Shown here piece after piece: positions 1 through 5,151 of a stretch of DNA of 7,210 nt. How positions within the stretch are numbered: position 1 is the first letter of the stretch; each line of letters starts with the position of its first letter. The notes below the pieces were generated by a model, which was given only the letters and a program-made list of their open reading frames with translations, was not told where the DNA came from and searched no databases. Location: assembly GCA_002314675.1 (NCBI GenBank), contig DCGZ01000056.1:1-7210 (forward strand). Reading direction: 5' to 3'. The translations under genes and the position numbers were made by a program. Source of the stretch: Fibrobacter sp. UBA1765 (lineage in GTDB: Bacteria; Fibrobacterota; Fibrobacteria; Fibrobacterales; Fibrobacteraceae).

Positions 1-66
1 CCGACAGGCCGCTGGGGCCTGTGATTCTGCGACTCGCTGCCCGTGGGCCGCTCGTCTCGTTGACGC
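1..66 (-). ncRNA. Possible structured RNA or structured leader, running off the left edge
   Basis: Read leftward from about position 66, this GC-rich stretch folds well. A perfect 7-bp hairpin (ACAGGCC, 5-nt loop, GGCCTGT) lies at 4-22. A longer imperfect hairpin lies at 31-56, with facing G-A mismatches between its GAC/GTC and GC/GC pairs. A near-consensus promoter sits immediately upstream. An open frame does run leftward from an ATG at 116-114 for 38 codons without a stop, but it has no Shine-Dalgarno site and would span the promoter, so I prefer RNA. The first 66 nt do not show the signatures I know for tmRNA, SRP RNA or the RNase P core. The identity is unknown. It could also be the 5' leader of a gene beyond the edge. 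Confidence 0.4.
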
Positions 67-71
67 GCCCA

Positions 72-99
72 ATTATAGAAATTCAGAGAACTTTGGCAA
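72..99 (-). promoter_or_regulatory. Sigma70-like promoter reading leftward
   Basis: On the minus strand a -35 box TTGCCA (99-94) is followed by a 16-bp spacer and a perfect -10 box TATAAT (77-72). The predicted start is near 64-66, just where the GC-rich hairpin sequence begins. This is the best-matching promoter in the window. Confidence 0.6.
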
Positions 100-276
100 G
101 GGTTATTTTCAAACATTTTTTCACTTTTTTTGAGATTTTCGGCTAAAAACGGCTTGTTTATCAACTTCAATACACAATTTCAACAATCTATCAACATTTT
201 TGTTTTGAAGGAGACAATATTTTTGTTGTAAAACGCATCTCTTTGAATATCAAGGAGTTGAAAAACGCTTTTTTGC
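100..276. other. AT-rich non-coding stretch
   Basis: No supported gene is present. The stretch is rich in A and T runs. Shine-Dalgarno-like strings (AAGGAG at 208-213 and 252-257) are not followed by a usable start codon and open frame. A small AACGC / six-T loop / GCGTT hairpin lies at 264-279. Two imperfect DnaA-box-like strings (TTATCAACT near 159 and CTATCAACA near 188) are probably chance. Confidence 0.4.
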
Positions 277-423
277 GTTAGGGACGGAAGCCCGAATGGG
301 TTCGGACTCGCACGCTAACAGTTTTATCCACACATCTATTAAGTGCGAGGCTGAACGGACGCGCGTAGCGCGATAACGCGACGGCCCGGGCCTTTTTGGC
401 GAAGCGAAAAAGGCAACGCCCTG
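277..423. repeat. GC-rich palindromic intergenic element, probably a repeat
   Basis: A GC-rich block inside AT-rich DNA with nested symmetry. GTTAG (277-281) pairs with CTAAC (315-319) around a CCGAA-TGGG-TTCGG hairpin (292-305). Further on are the palindrome GGCCCGGGCC (383-392) and an 8-bp stem GCCTTTTT/AAAAAGGC (390-397 and 407-414) with a 9-nt loop. Read on the minus strand, the block starts with GGGCGTTGCC and ends with CCCTAACGC. As I remember it, this resembles non-coding repeats common in Bacteroidota and Fibrobacterota genomes. That family link is unverified, and no coding frame is apparent. The element also contains one perfect DnaA box, TTATCCACA, at 324-332. Confidence 0.4.
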
Positions 424-440
424 GAAAGTTTTTAGGAAAG

Positions 441-473
441 TCTAGATTGCTTCGCTACGCTCGCAATGACATG
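441..473. repeat. Palindromic intergenic repeat, copy 1 (short form)
   Basis: The sequence starts TCTAGATTGC and ends GCTCGCAATGACATG, with ATTGC and GCAAT as the inverted ends of an imperfect hairpin. On the minus strand it reads GTCATTGCGAGCG...GAAGCAATCTAGA, the form of a REP-like repeat dispersed in many bacterial genomes. Its right half is the first unit of the tandem array that follows. Confidence 0.7.
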
Positions 474-639
474 AAAACTACGCTCGCAATGACATGAAAA
501 CTAGGTCTGCAGTGACACGAAAACTATGCCTGCAGTGACATGAAAACTATGCCTGCAGTGATACGAAAACTACGCCTGCAGTGACACGAAAGCTACGCTC
601 GCAATGACACGAAAACTACGCTTGCAATGACGCTGAAAC
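456..639. repeat. Tandem array of eight 23-bp units
   Basis: Eight consecutive 23-bp units begin at 456, 479, 502, 525, 548, 571, 594 and 617. Each has the core TACGCTCGCAATGAC, or variants with CTGCAGTGAC, followed by AYGAAAAC. Units 1 and 2 are identical; units 3 to 6 share the GCAG variant; units 7 and 8 return to GCAA. The period is not a multiple of three, so it is not a coding repeat. Two more degraded units of the same length can be traced at 640-662 and 663-685. The spaces are not unique, so this is not a CRISPR array. The array lies downstream of murD's terminator. Confidence 0.85.
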
Positions 640-757
640 TACATTTATAAAAACACCGAAGCTTCGTTTACAAAAATGCTGTAGTTACATTCGCCGACAC
701 AATAAGGTAACCATTCACAAAAATCAAATCGTTGTACACAGGATAAACTTTTTGCAC

Positions 758-786
758 AAAAAAAATCCGGCTTTTACACCGGATTT
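758..786 (-). terminator. Rho-independent terminator of murD
   Basis: On the minus strand AAATCCGG pairs with CCGGATTT (786-779 with 770-763) around an 8-nt loop, followed by a T run (complement of the A run at 758-765). It lies 21 bp after the murD stop codon. Confidence 0.8.
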
Positions 787-807
787 AAAATTTGAATTTT
801 CGTGCGT

Positions 808-2160
808 TTAGTTCACATGGCCAGTTTGCATTGCGCGAAATTCTTCCACAAGCTTGTTGAATACTTCGCCACGAACCTTGTAGTTCTTGAACAGGCCAAA
901 GGAAGCACAAGCAGGTGACATGAGTACTGCGCCACCGTTGCCGATTTCTGTGCAGCGGTCAAATGCGGCCTCGAGGCCCGGGAAAATTTCCATTGGAACA
1001 TTCACCTTGGCTTCTTCTGCAGCGACCTTCATGCGCTCTGCAGTTGCACCAATGAAAGCAATGCTCTTTAAGTTTTCGAGACCTGCGATTACGCCGAACA
1101 TTTCTGCAAAGTCGGCATTCTTTTCGGAGCCGCCAAGAATCAGGGAGAACGGACGCTTCATGCTCTTGACTGCTGCCATTGTTGCATCTGGGCGAGTTGC
1201 GTAGGAATCGTTGTAGAATTCAATGCCAGCAATTTCGCCACGGAATTCCATGCGAAGCGGGAGCGTTTCGTAAGTCTTGAGAGCTTCGAAGATTGTATTG
1301 ATATCAACGCCTTCTGCAAGGGTTGCAAGAGTTGCTGCGGCCATGTTTTCGAGCTGGTAAACGCCACGGGTCTTGCAATCGCTCAAACGGAGTTCCGCAT
1401 TGCCAAGGCGGAGTGTTTCGCCATCGATCCAAACGGTTGCTCCCTTGTAATGGCCGAAGGCGAACTTTTGACCTTGTGACTGATTTGCTATGTTCTTTGT
1501 TGGTTCTGCGTCCTGGAAGAACACGCAAACATCGCCACGCTTCTGGTAACGCACAAGGTTTGCCTTGGCATCGCGATATTCTTCAACAGTCTTGTGCCAA
1601 TCCAAATGTTCGGAAGAGACCTTGAGAACAACGCCAACATGCGGGGACGTTGAAAGGGTCATCAACTGGAAGGAAGAAAGTTCAAGGATGTTGATGCGAT
1701 CCTGGTCTGCATCGGCAAGCAAATCAAGCATTGGTACGCCGAAGTTACCACCGATTACGCAAGGTTCTCCGGCGTGGTTCAAGATATGGCGAATCATGCT
1801 GACTGTAGAACCCTTGCCGAGAGTTCCAGTAACACCGATGATGGAAGATTCTTCAACTGCTTCAAAGAAGATTTCAGCCTGGCTTGTAAGTTCGCCGCCT
1901 TCGCGCTGGAACTTGAAAAGTTCCGGGCTCATTGGATAAATGCCAGCGGAACGAACAACAATCTTGCATTCGGAAAGACCATCCAGATAGTTTTCGCCGC
2001 TCACGACCTTTACGGAAACACTTGCCGGGAGTTCTGGAAGAGTCACTGGATTCTTGTCCATTACAACAATCTTTGTTGCTCCCTCGCGAACAAGAAAACG
2101 GAGTGTACTCTGGCCTTCGACACCAAAGCCCAAAATACCGACGCAAGAATCAAATTCCAT
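808..2160 (-). CDS. murD: UDP-N-acetylmuramoylalanine-D-glutamate ligase (MurD), variant motifs
   Basis: A cytoplasmic Mur ligase of 450 residues, the usual MurD length. MurD adds D-glutamate to UDP-MurNAc-L-Ala with ATP in peptidoglycan precursor synthesis. Seen in order: an N-terminal nucleotide-binding loop (GFGVEG, residues 11-16); a Walker A-type loop (VTGTLGKGST, 110-119, Lys116); GGNFG (137-141); ELSSFQL (160-166); HLDWH (185-189); a Lys in YRDAKANL (Lys199) matching the carbamylated lysine; NDSYATRPDAT (317-327); LGGSEKNADF (342-351); and SPACASFGLFKN near the C-terminus. Two spots are unusual: the ATP loop reads GTLGKGST where MurD normally has GTNGKST, and the usual DSKAT motif has Tyr for Lys. 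The start is supported by AAAGGA 6 nt upstream of ATG. No ftsW, murG or mraY is adjacent. A diverged paralogue is possible, but the MurD family assignment is firm. Confidence 0.9.
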   Translation of the reverse strand: MEFDSCVGILGFGVEGQSTLRFLVREGATKIVVMDKNPVTLPELPASVSVKVVSGENYLDGLSECKIVVRSAGIYPMSPELFKFQREGGELTSQAEIFFEAVEESSIIGVTGTLGKGSTVSMIRHILNHAGEPCVIGGNFGVPMLDLLADADQDRINILELSSFQLMTLSTSPHVGVVLKVSSEHLDWHKTVEEYRDAKANLVRYQKRGDVCVFFQDAEPTKNIANQSQGQKFAFGHYKGATVWIDGETLRLGNAELRLSDCKTRGVYQLENMAAATLATLAEGVDINTIFEALKTYETLPLRMEFRGEIAGIEFYNDSYATRPDATMAAVKSMKRPFSLILGGSEKNADFAEMFGVIAGLENLKSIAFIGATAERMKVAAEEAKVNVPMEIFPGLEAAFDRCTEIGNGGAVLMSPACASFGLFKNYKVRGEVFNKLVEEFRAMQTGHVN

Positions 2161-2166
2161 AATTTA

Positions 2167-2172
2167 TCCTTT
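2167..2172 (-). promoter_or_regulatory. Ribosome binding site of murD
   Basis: AAAGGA on the minus strand, 6 nt before the ATG at 2160-2158. It fixes the murD start and directly abuts the repeat copy that fills the rest of the upstream region. Confidence 0.65.
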
Positions 2173-2173
2173 T

Positions 2174-2275
2174 TTAGATTGCCACGCTACGCTCGCAATG
2201 ACATGTTTGGCGTGCGCTCGCTGTGACATGTTGAGAAAGCTTGCAATGACTGGTTGAGTATGCTTGCAATGACAA
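2174..2275. repeat. Palindromic repeat copy 2 plus a four-unit tandem array
   Basis: The head (TTAGATTGCCACGC, then TACGCTCGCAATGACATG) matches the copy at 441-473. The GCTCGCAATGAC-type core recurs at 2191, 2216 (GCTCGCTGTGAC), 2239 and 2262 (both GCTTGCAATGAC), spaced 25, 23 and 23 bp. The period and core are those of the 456-639 array, but the spacer sequences between cores differ. It fills most of the 180-bp gap between the porV-like gene and murD, in the 5' region of murD. Confidence 0.75.
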
Positions 2276-2340
2276 ATCACGTTCATTCGTTAACATATTG
2301 AATAAGACCACAACGACTTGCCGAGCATGCCTGCAAATTC

Positions 2341-3243
2341 TTAAAACCTTAGAGCAATGTTTATATGATGGTTGCCATCGAGGGTTGGGTCTGTTGAATA
2401 AGCGTATTCAACATTTACACGATCAATGCGAACGCCAATACCACCACTTACGCCATCATCTGTATCCGGGCGATATGCATAACCGGCACGGAACACAAGC
2501 ATTTTGCGATACATAAATTCAGCACCGGCCATTGCCATAAGATCAGAATCAGCTTGACGATATAAATCAGCAGACATAGCCAAGTCAAAAATCTGGTTCA
2601 AGGCAAATGTACCAGTAACACCAGACTGCACCGCCGTTGGTGGCACACGATGGTTTCCTTCATATTCGGTAACATAGCCCGCATTCGTAACAACGGTTGC
2701 AAATGTTATGTGCCTATCAAGAGCTACAGAAACGCCCCCATCGGCCAAGAAACCATAGGCGGTTTCATCATCAATCGTCTGCGAAGCAAAGCGAGCAGAA
2801 AGAGCCCACTTGAACATGGCGTGCCTAAAGCCAACACCAAGTTGAGCAGCCCACGCAGAAGCAGAAAATTCACCGGTTTCAAAGCCCTCTTCATCGCGGC
2901 CTTCCAGATCATCGTATCCTAGAAATTCCAAGCCACCGGAGAACACGAAATGTTCATACGGCATTGCATAGTAAAGCGACAAAAGCTTGGCACCGACCTT
3001 GTCACTAAACACAATTTGGTTCCAACCGATTTCTGGTTCTGTTGCAGCAAGAGGTGCTAGCGGGTTGCCAACTACTTCGGAAGGCCCCGCAGGAGTTGCG
3101 ATGCCAGCATTAGAAAGCGCAGCCGCTCGTGGTGCCGGCTTTAAATACAGAAACTGCATTGAGGAAGCACCCGTTTCGGCGTTCCAGTAGTCTCCGGCAA
3201 AAGCAGCGACTGCAGCAAGTAAAATCAGAACAAGTTTTTTCAT
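2341..3243 (-). CDS. PorV/PorQ-family outer-membrane beta-barrel protein
   Basis: A 300-residue protein with a clear signal peptide: MKK, a hydrophobic run to residue 14, and a probable signal peptidase I site AFA/GD after residue 16. The region just after (FLYLKPAPRAAALSNAGIAT...NPLA) matches the N-terminal signature of the PorV/PorQ (UPF0164) family, where FLxLxxxxRAxALGGA is followed by a conserved NPA. Alternating hydrophobic strands fill the rest. The protein ends in NIALRF, with the terminal aromatic residue typical of barrels inserted by the BAM complex. In Bacteroidota, PorV and PorQ serve type IX secretion; whether this member does is not shown here. No good Shine-Dalgarno site precedes the ATG, but the signal peptide supports the start. 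It lies between the mutase and murD on the same strand and could be co-transcribed with either. Confidence 0.75.
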   Translation of the reverse strand: MKKLVLILLAAVAAFAGDYWNAETGASSMQFLYLKPAPRAAALSNAGIATPAGPSEVVGNPLAPLAATEPEIGWNQIVFSDKVGAKLLSLYYAMPYEHFVFSGGLEFLGYDDLEGRDEEGFETGEFSASAWAAQLGVGFRHAMFKWALSARFASQTIDDETAYGFLADGGVSVALDRHITFATVVTNAGYVTEYEGNHRVPPTAVQSGVTGTFALNQIFDLAMSADLYRQADSDLMAMAGAEFMYRKMLVFRAGYAYRPDTDDGVSGGIGVRIDRVNVEYAYSTDPTLDGNHHINIALRF

Positions 3244-3257
3244 ACAATGTTTTAGGA

Positions 3258-3296
3258 TCTAGATTGCGTCGTCACTACGTTCCTCGCAATGACATG
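3258..3296. repeat. Palindromic intergenic repeat, copy 3 (long form)
   Basis: It begins TCTAGATTGCGTCG and ends TTCCTCGCAATGACATG, with ATTGCG and CGCAAT as inverted ends around a 16-bp middle. It is a longer variant of the repeat at 441-473, in the same orientation, and has no tandem expansion. It occupies the presumed 5' untranslated region of the porV-like gene. Confidence 0.7.
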
Positions 3297-3300
3297 GAAA

Positions 3301-3306
3301 ATTATA
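3301..3306 (-). promoter_or_regulatory. Possible -10 box for the porV-like gene
   Basis: A perfect TATAAT on the minus strand, about 58 bp upstream of the porV-like ATG. No good -35 box is found 16-18 bp further upstream, where the heptamer repeat lies. The call is therefore weak. Confidence 0.3.
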
Positions 3307-3310
3307 GTTT

Positions 3311-3345
3311 CTGCCAACAGCCTACAGCCGACTGCCCCCAGTCCC
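3311..3345. repeat. Degenerate 7-bp tandem repeat
   Basis: Five consecutive heptamers (CTGCCAA, CAGCCTA, CAGCCGA, CTGCCCC, CAGTCCC) lie in the gap between the mutase and the porV-like gene. They share the pattern C-A/T-G-C/T-C-C. No terminator hairpin with a T run is visible between these genes, so the repeat occupies what would be the intergenic transcript. Confidence 0.5.
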
Positions 3346-3369
3346 TCAGTTTTTTGTTCTCTCCCCAGC

Positions 3370-4833
3370 CTACTTTCTCCAGCCTTCCATGAGCTTGAGG
3401 CTTGCGGAAAGAAGTTCTGCGGCGCGCGGGCGGGCATCGGATTCCACATAGCAGCGAAGTTCCGGGGCGTTGCCACTTGGACGCAAGTGGATAATGTCCT
3501 TGGTATCGAATTCCATGCGGTAGCCGTCTACCGTGTTCACGGAAACGAGCTTGCCACCGGCAATGCCTCCGAACAACTTTTCGCCAAGATTCTTTTCTGC
3601 AATTTCAGCAATCTTTTCCTTGGAAATTGCAGTCGGGAATTCCTTTAAGCGATCACTCAAGGTAAAGCGGCGCGGGAGCTTTTTCAAAAGGTCTACAACG
3701 CCAATCATTTCCTTGCGAACCTTGTAGAGAACGGCAAGCATCGGGAGAAGAGCGTCGCGGGTCGGCAAGGCCTTCAAGGTGCGACCATCAAGAGTTACAT
3801 CCGTCTGGAGAAGGAAACCGCCATTTGCTTCGTAGCCGGCAACGGTTGCGTCACCTTCTACAAGGCTTTCCATGCCGGCAATTACATACGGGCTACCAAT
3901 GCGAGTACGCTCAATCTTTTCAAAACTTTCTGACTTTTCAAGGCTCGTATTGCAGCTCACCGGAGTTGCGACACGCTTGATGCCGAGGGCCTGTGCAGCA
4001 AGAATGCCAAGGACATCGCCACGGAGCCACATGCCGACATCGTCAGCCAAGAGCGGGCGGTCGGAATCGCCATCGGTACTGAGAACGGCATCCACGAAAT
4101 CCTTGTGGGTAAAGTCGCGAGCAAGCTGTTCATCTTCTGGGCGAATGGCTTCGGTATCTACGGGGATAAATGTTTCGGAACGTGCAAAAGGTTTTACAAC
4201 AGCGCCAAGCCCTTCAAGGACCTTCACCACGATATCACGGCCAACGGCACTGTGCTGGTACACGCCAAGGGTAAGGCCATTCAAGGAATTTTCACCAAAG
4301 AAATCGATATAACGCTTTACATAGACTTCTTCTGCGGACTTTTCGACAGCAGGGAGAGCTGTAGCTGCCTTGAGCATGCCATCGGCACCAAAAATGCCTT
4401 CGTCAAATTCAACTGCTTCGGCAACAATTCCCTGTTCGTCGGCCTTTGTGATTTCGCCATTCGGGTGATTGAACTTAATGCCGTTACGGTCTGCAGGAAT
4501 GTGGCTACCTGTTACCATGATTGTCGGCAAGTGCTTGTCGAGGCCATAAAGTGCGATTGCAGGACTCGGGATTCGACCGCAATAGGTGACATTCCACTTG
4601 GAATCTTCGCCAGCCTTTACAAGAGCCTTCAAAATGCGTTCTGTGCTTGGACGAAGGTCACCAGCAATAGCGATCGTGCGGTCGCACTTGTAGTTTTTTT
4701 CGCAATACTGGATAAAGGAACGTGCGTAAACATAGCACACACGATCGGTCATTGCACTCACAAGGCCGCGGGCACCGCTTGTACCGAATGCGACCCCGGA
4801 TTCCTTCATAACACTCTGCATAGAAACTGGCAT
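3370..4833 (-). CDS. Phosphohexomutase, probably phosphomannomutase/phosphoglucomutase
   Basis: A 487-residue member of the alpha-D-phosphohexomutase family, cytoplasmic, interconverting sugar 6- and 1-phosphates. All four family loops are present: FGTSGARG (16-23) at the start of domain 1; the catalytic phosphoserine loop TGSHIP (108-113, Ser110); the Mg2+ loop DGDSDR (254-259, the three Asp residues intact); the sugar-recognition loop GYEANGGF (333-340); and the phosphate-binding loop RPSGNAPELR (451-460). The sugar loop differs from GEESGH (phosphoglucosamine mutase) and GEMSGH (PMM/PGM). GlmM is therefore unlikely, and phosphomannomutase is the best guess, with the exact substrate open. 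The product would feed GDP-mannose or glucose-1-phosphate for surface polysaccharide. The start is supported by GAGG 5 nt before the ATG. It is the first gene of the leftward group and diverges from the allophanate hydrolase. Confidence 0.85.
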   Translation of the reverse strand: MPVSMQSVMKESGVAFGTSGARGLVSAMTDRVCYVYARSFIQYCEKNYKCDRTIAIAGDLRPSTERILKALVKAGEDSKWNVTYCGRIPSPAIALYGLDKHLPTIMVTGSHIPADRNGIKFNHPNGEITKADEQGIVAEAVEFDEGIFGADGMLKAATALPAVEKSAEEVYVKRYIDFFGENSLNGLTLGVYQHSAVGRDIVVKVLEGLGAVVKPFARSETFIPVDTEAIRPEDEQLARDFTHKDFVDAVLSTDGDSDRPLLADDVGMWLRGDVLGILAAQALGIKRVATPVSCNTSLEKSESFEKIERTRIGSPYVIAGMESLVEGDATVAGYEANGGFLLQTDVTLDGRTLKALPTRDALLPMLAVLYKVRKEMIGVVDLLKKLPRRFTLSDRLKEFPTAISKEKIAEIAEKNLGEKLFGGIAGGKLVSVNTVDGYRMEFDTKDIIHLRPSGNAPELRCYVESDARPRAAELLSASLKLMEGWRK

Positions 4834-4884
4834 AAAATCCTCTAAGAAAATCTTTTTCCCCTAAAATAATAAAAATGAGGTATA

Positions 4885-4914
4885 CAAATGTATTACCAAA
4901 GTTAAAGGTACAAA
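4885..4914 (-). promoter_or_regulatory. Possible Bacteroidota-type promoter for the mutase gene
   Basis: On the minus strand TTTG (4914-4911) is followed by 18 nt and then TACATTTG (4892-4885). This fits the -33 TTTG / -7 TAnnTTTG arrangement of Bacteroidota, with a spacer about 1 nt short. It would give a leader of roughly 45-50 nt. Whether this organism uses that promoter type is unknown. Confidence 0.3.
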
Positions 4915-5065
4915 GCTTTCTGTTCATATTTTGAGATTATGGATAATTTCTTTTTTGTAACACTTGACACTCACCCTTTTCACTTTATGTAAGTTGCTGA
5001 AAAAAGTCCTTATTATTTTTATAAAAATATGCATTTTACTATTGCCAAATCCGCAATGAGGAATT

Positions 5066-5090
5066 ACTTTATAAAGGTATTTTATAAAGT
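5066..5090 (+). promoter_or_regulatory. Perfect inverted repeat upstream of the allophanate hydrolase
   Basis: ACTTTATAAA (5066-5075) and TTTATAAAGT (5081-5090) are perfect reverse complements separated by GGTAT. Each arm contains the self-complementary TTTATAAA. It ends 61 bp before the start codon. The symmetry fits a dimeric regulator site; an AU-only-rich RNA hairpin would be weak. The TATAAA strings could also act as -10 elements. Confidence 0.5.
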
Positions 5091-5109
5091 CTAATTCGAG
5101 TCGAGACGC

Positions 5110-5121
5110 CAGTTATAACTG
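5110..5121 (+). promoter_or_regulatory. 12-bp palindrome CAGTTATAACTG
   Basis: A perfect 12-bp palindrome 30 bp before the allophanate hydrolase start. It may be a second operator half-site region or chance. Confidence 0.3.
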
Positions 5122-5140
5122 CAGCCGGCCGCACCTTAAA

Positions 5141-5146
5141 AGGAGG
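5141..5146 (+). promoter_or_regulatory. Strong ribosome binding site of the allophanate hydrolase
   Basis: AGGAGG with a 5-nt spacer to ATG at 5152, the strongest in the window. Upstream GGCC (5127-5130) and CCTT (5134-5137) could pair with AAGG (5140-5143) and GGCC (5145-5148), partly covering the site. Confidence 0.7.
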
Positions 5147-5151
5147 CCGCC

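Larger units (their letters stand above)
4834..5151. other. Divergent AT-rich intergenic region
   Basis: This 318-bp gap separates the leftward mutase from the rightward allophanate hydrolase and should carry promoters for both. It has no credible gene. It contains a TTGACA at 4964-4969 on the plus strand with only poor -10 matches behind it, the inverted repeat at 5066-5090, a TCGAG direct repeat (5096-5105) and the 12-bp palindrome at 5110-5121. I found no known riboswitch consensus. Confidence 0.6.

Noticed and set aside
1..116. Start of a protein gene leftward from ATG at 116-114
   Set aside because: The frame is open for 38 codons, but it lacks a ribosome binding site, spans the promoter, and its sequence is better explained by hairpins. 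It cannot be fully excluded without the left flank.
277..319. Integron attC site (GTTAGGG ... GCTAAC)
   Set aside because: The core sites do not fit GTTRRRY and RYYYAAC, and there is no cassette or integrase.
100..332. Replication origin
   Set aside because: Only one perfect DnaA box, inside a likely repeat element, with no dnaA, dnaN, gidA or similar neighbour.
456..639. CRISPR array
   Set aside because: The repeats are directly abutting 23-bp units without unique spacers, and no cas genes are present.
1774..2226. 150-residue plus-strand open frame opposite murD
   Set aside because: Antisense shadow that runs into the repeat array; no supporting start signal.
4105..4845. 246-residue plus-strand open frame opposite the mutase
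   Set aside because: It is the antisense shadow of the mutase gene, which carries all family motifs; no ribosome binding site or recognisable domain.
4964..4992. Sigma70 promoter with TTGACA for the allophanate hydrolase
   Set aside because: The -35 box is perfect, but -10 candidates at 15-18 bp (TATGTA, ATGTAA) match poorly, and it would leave a leader of about 150 nt.
5040..5151. Guanidine (ykkC-type) or other riboswitch upstream of the allophanate hydrolase
   Set aside because: No recognisable conserved core of the guanidine-I, -II or -III classes was seen, and the region is mostly AT-rich.
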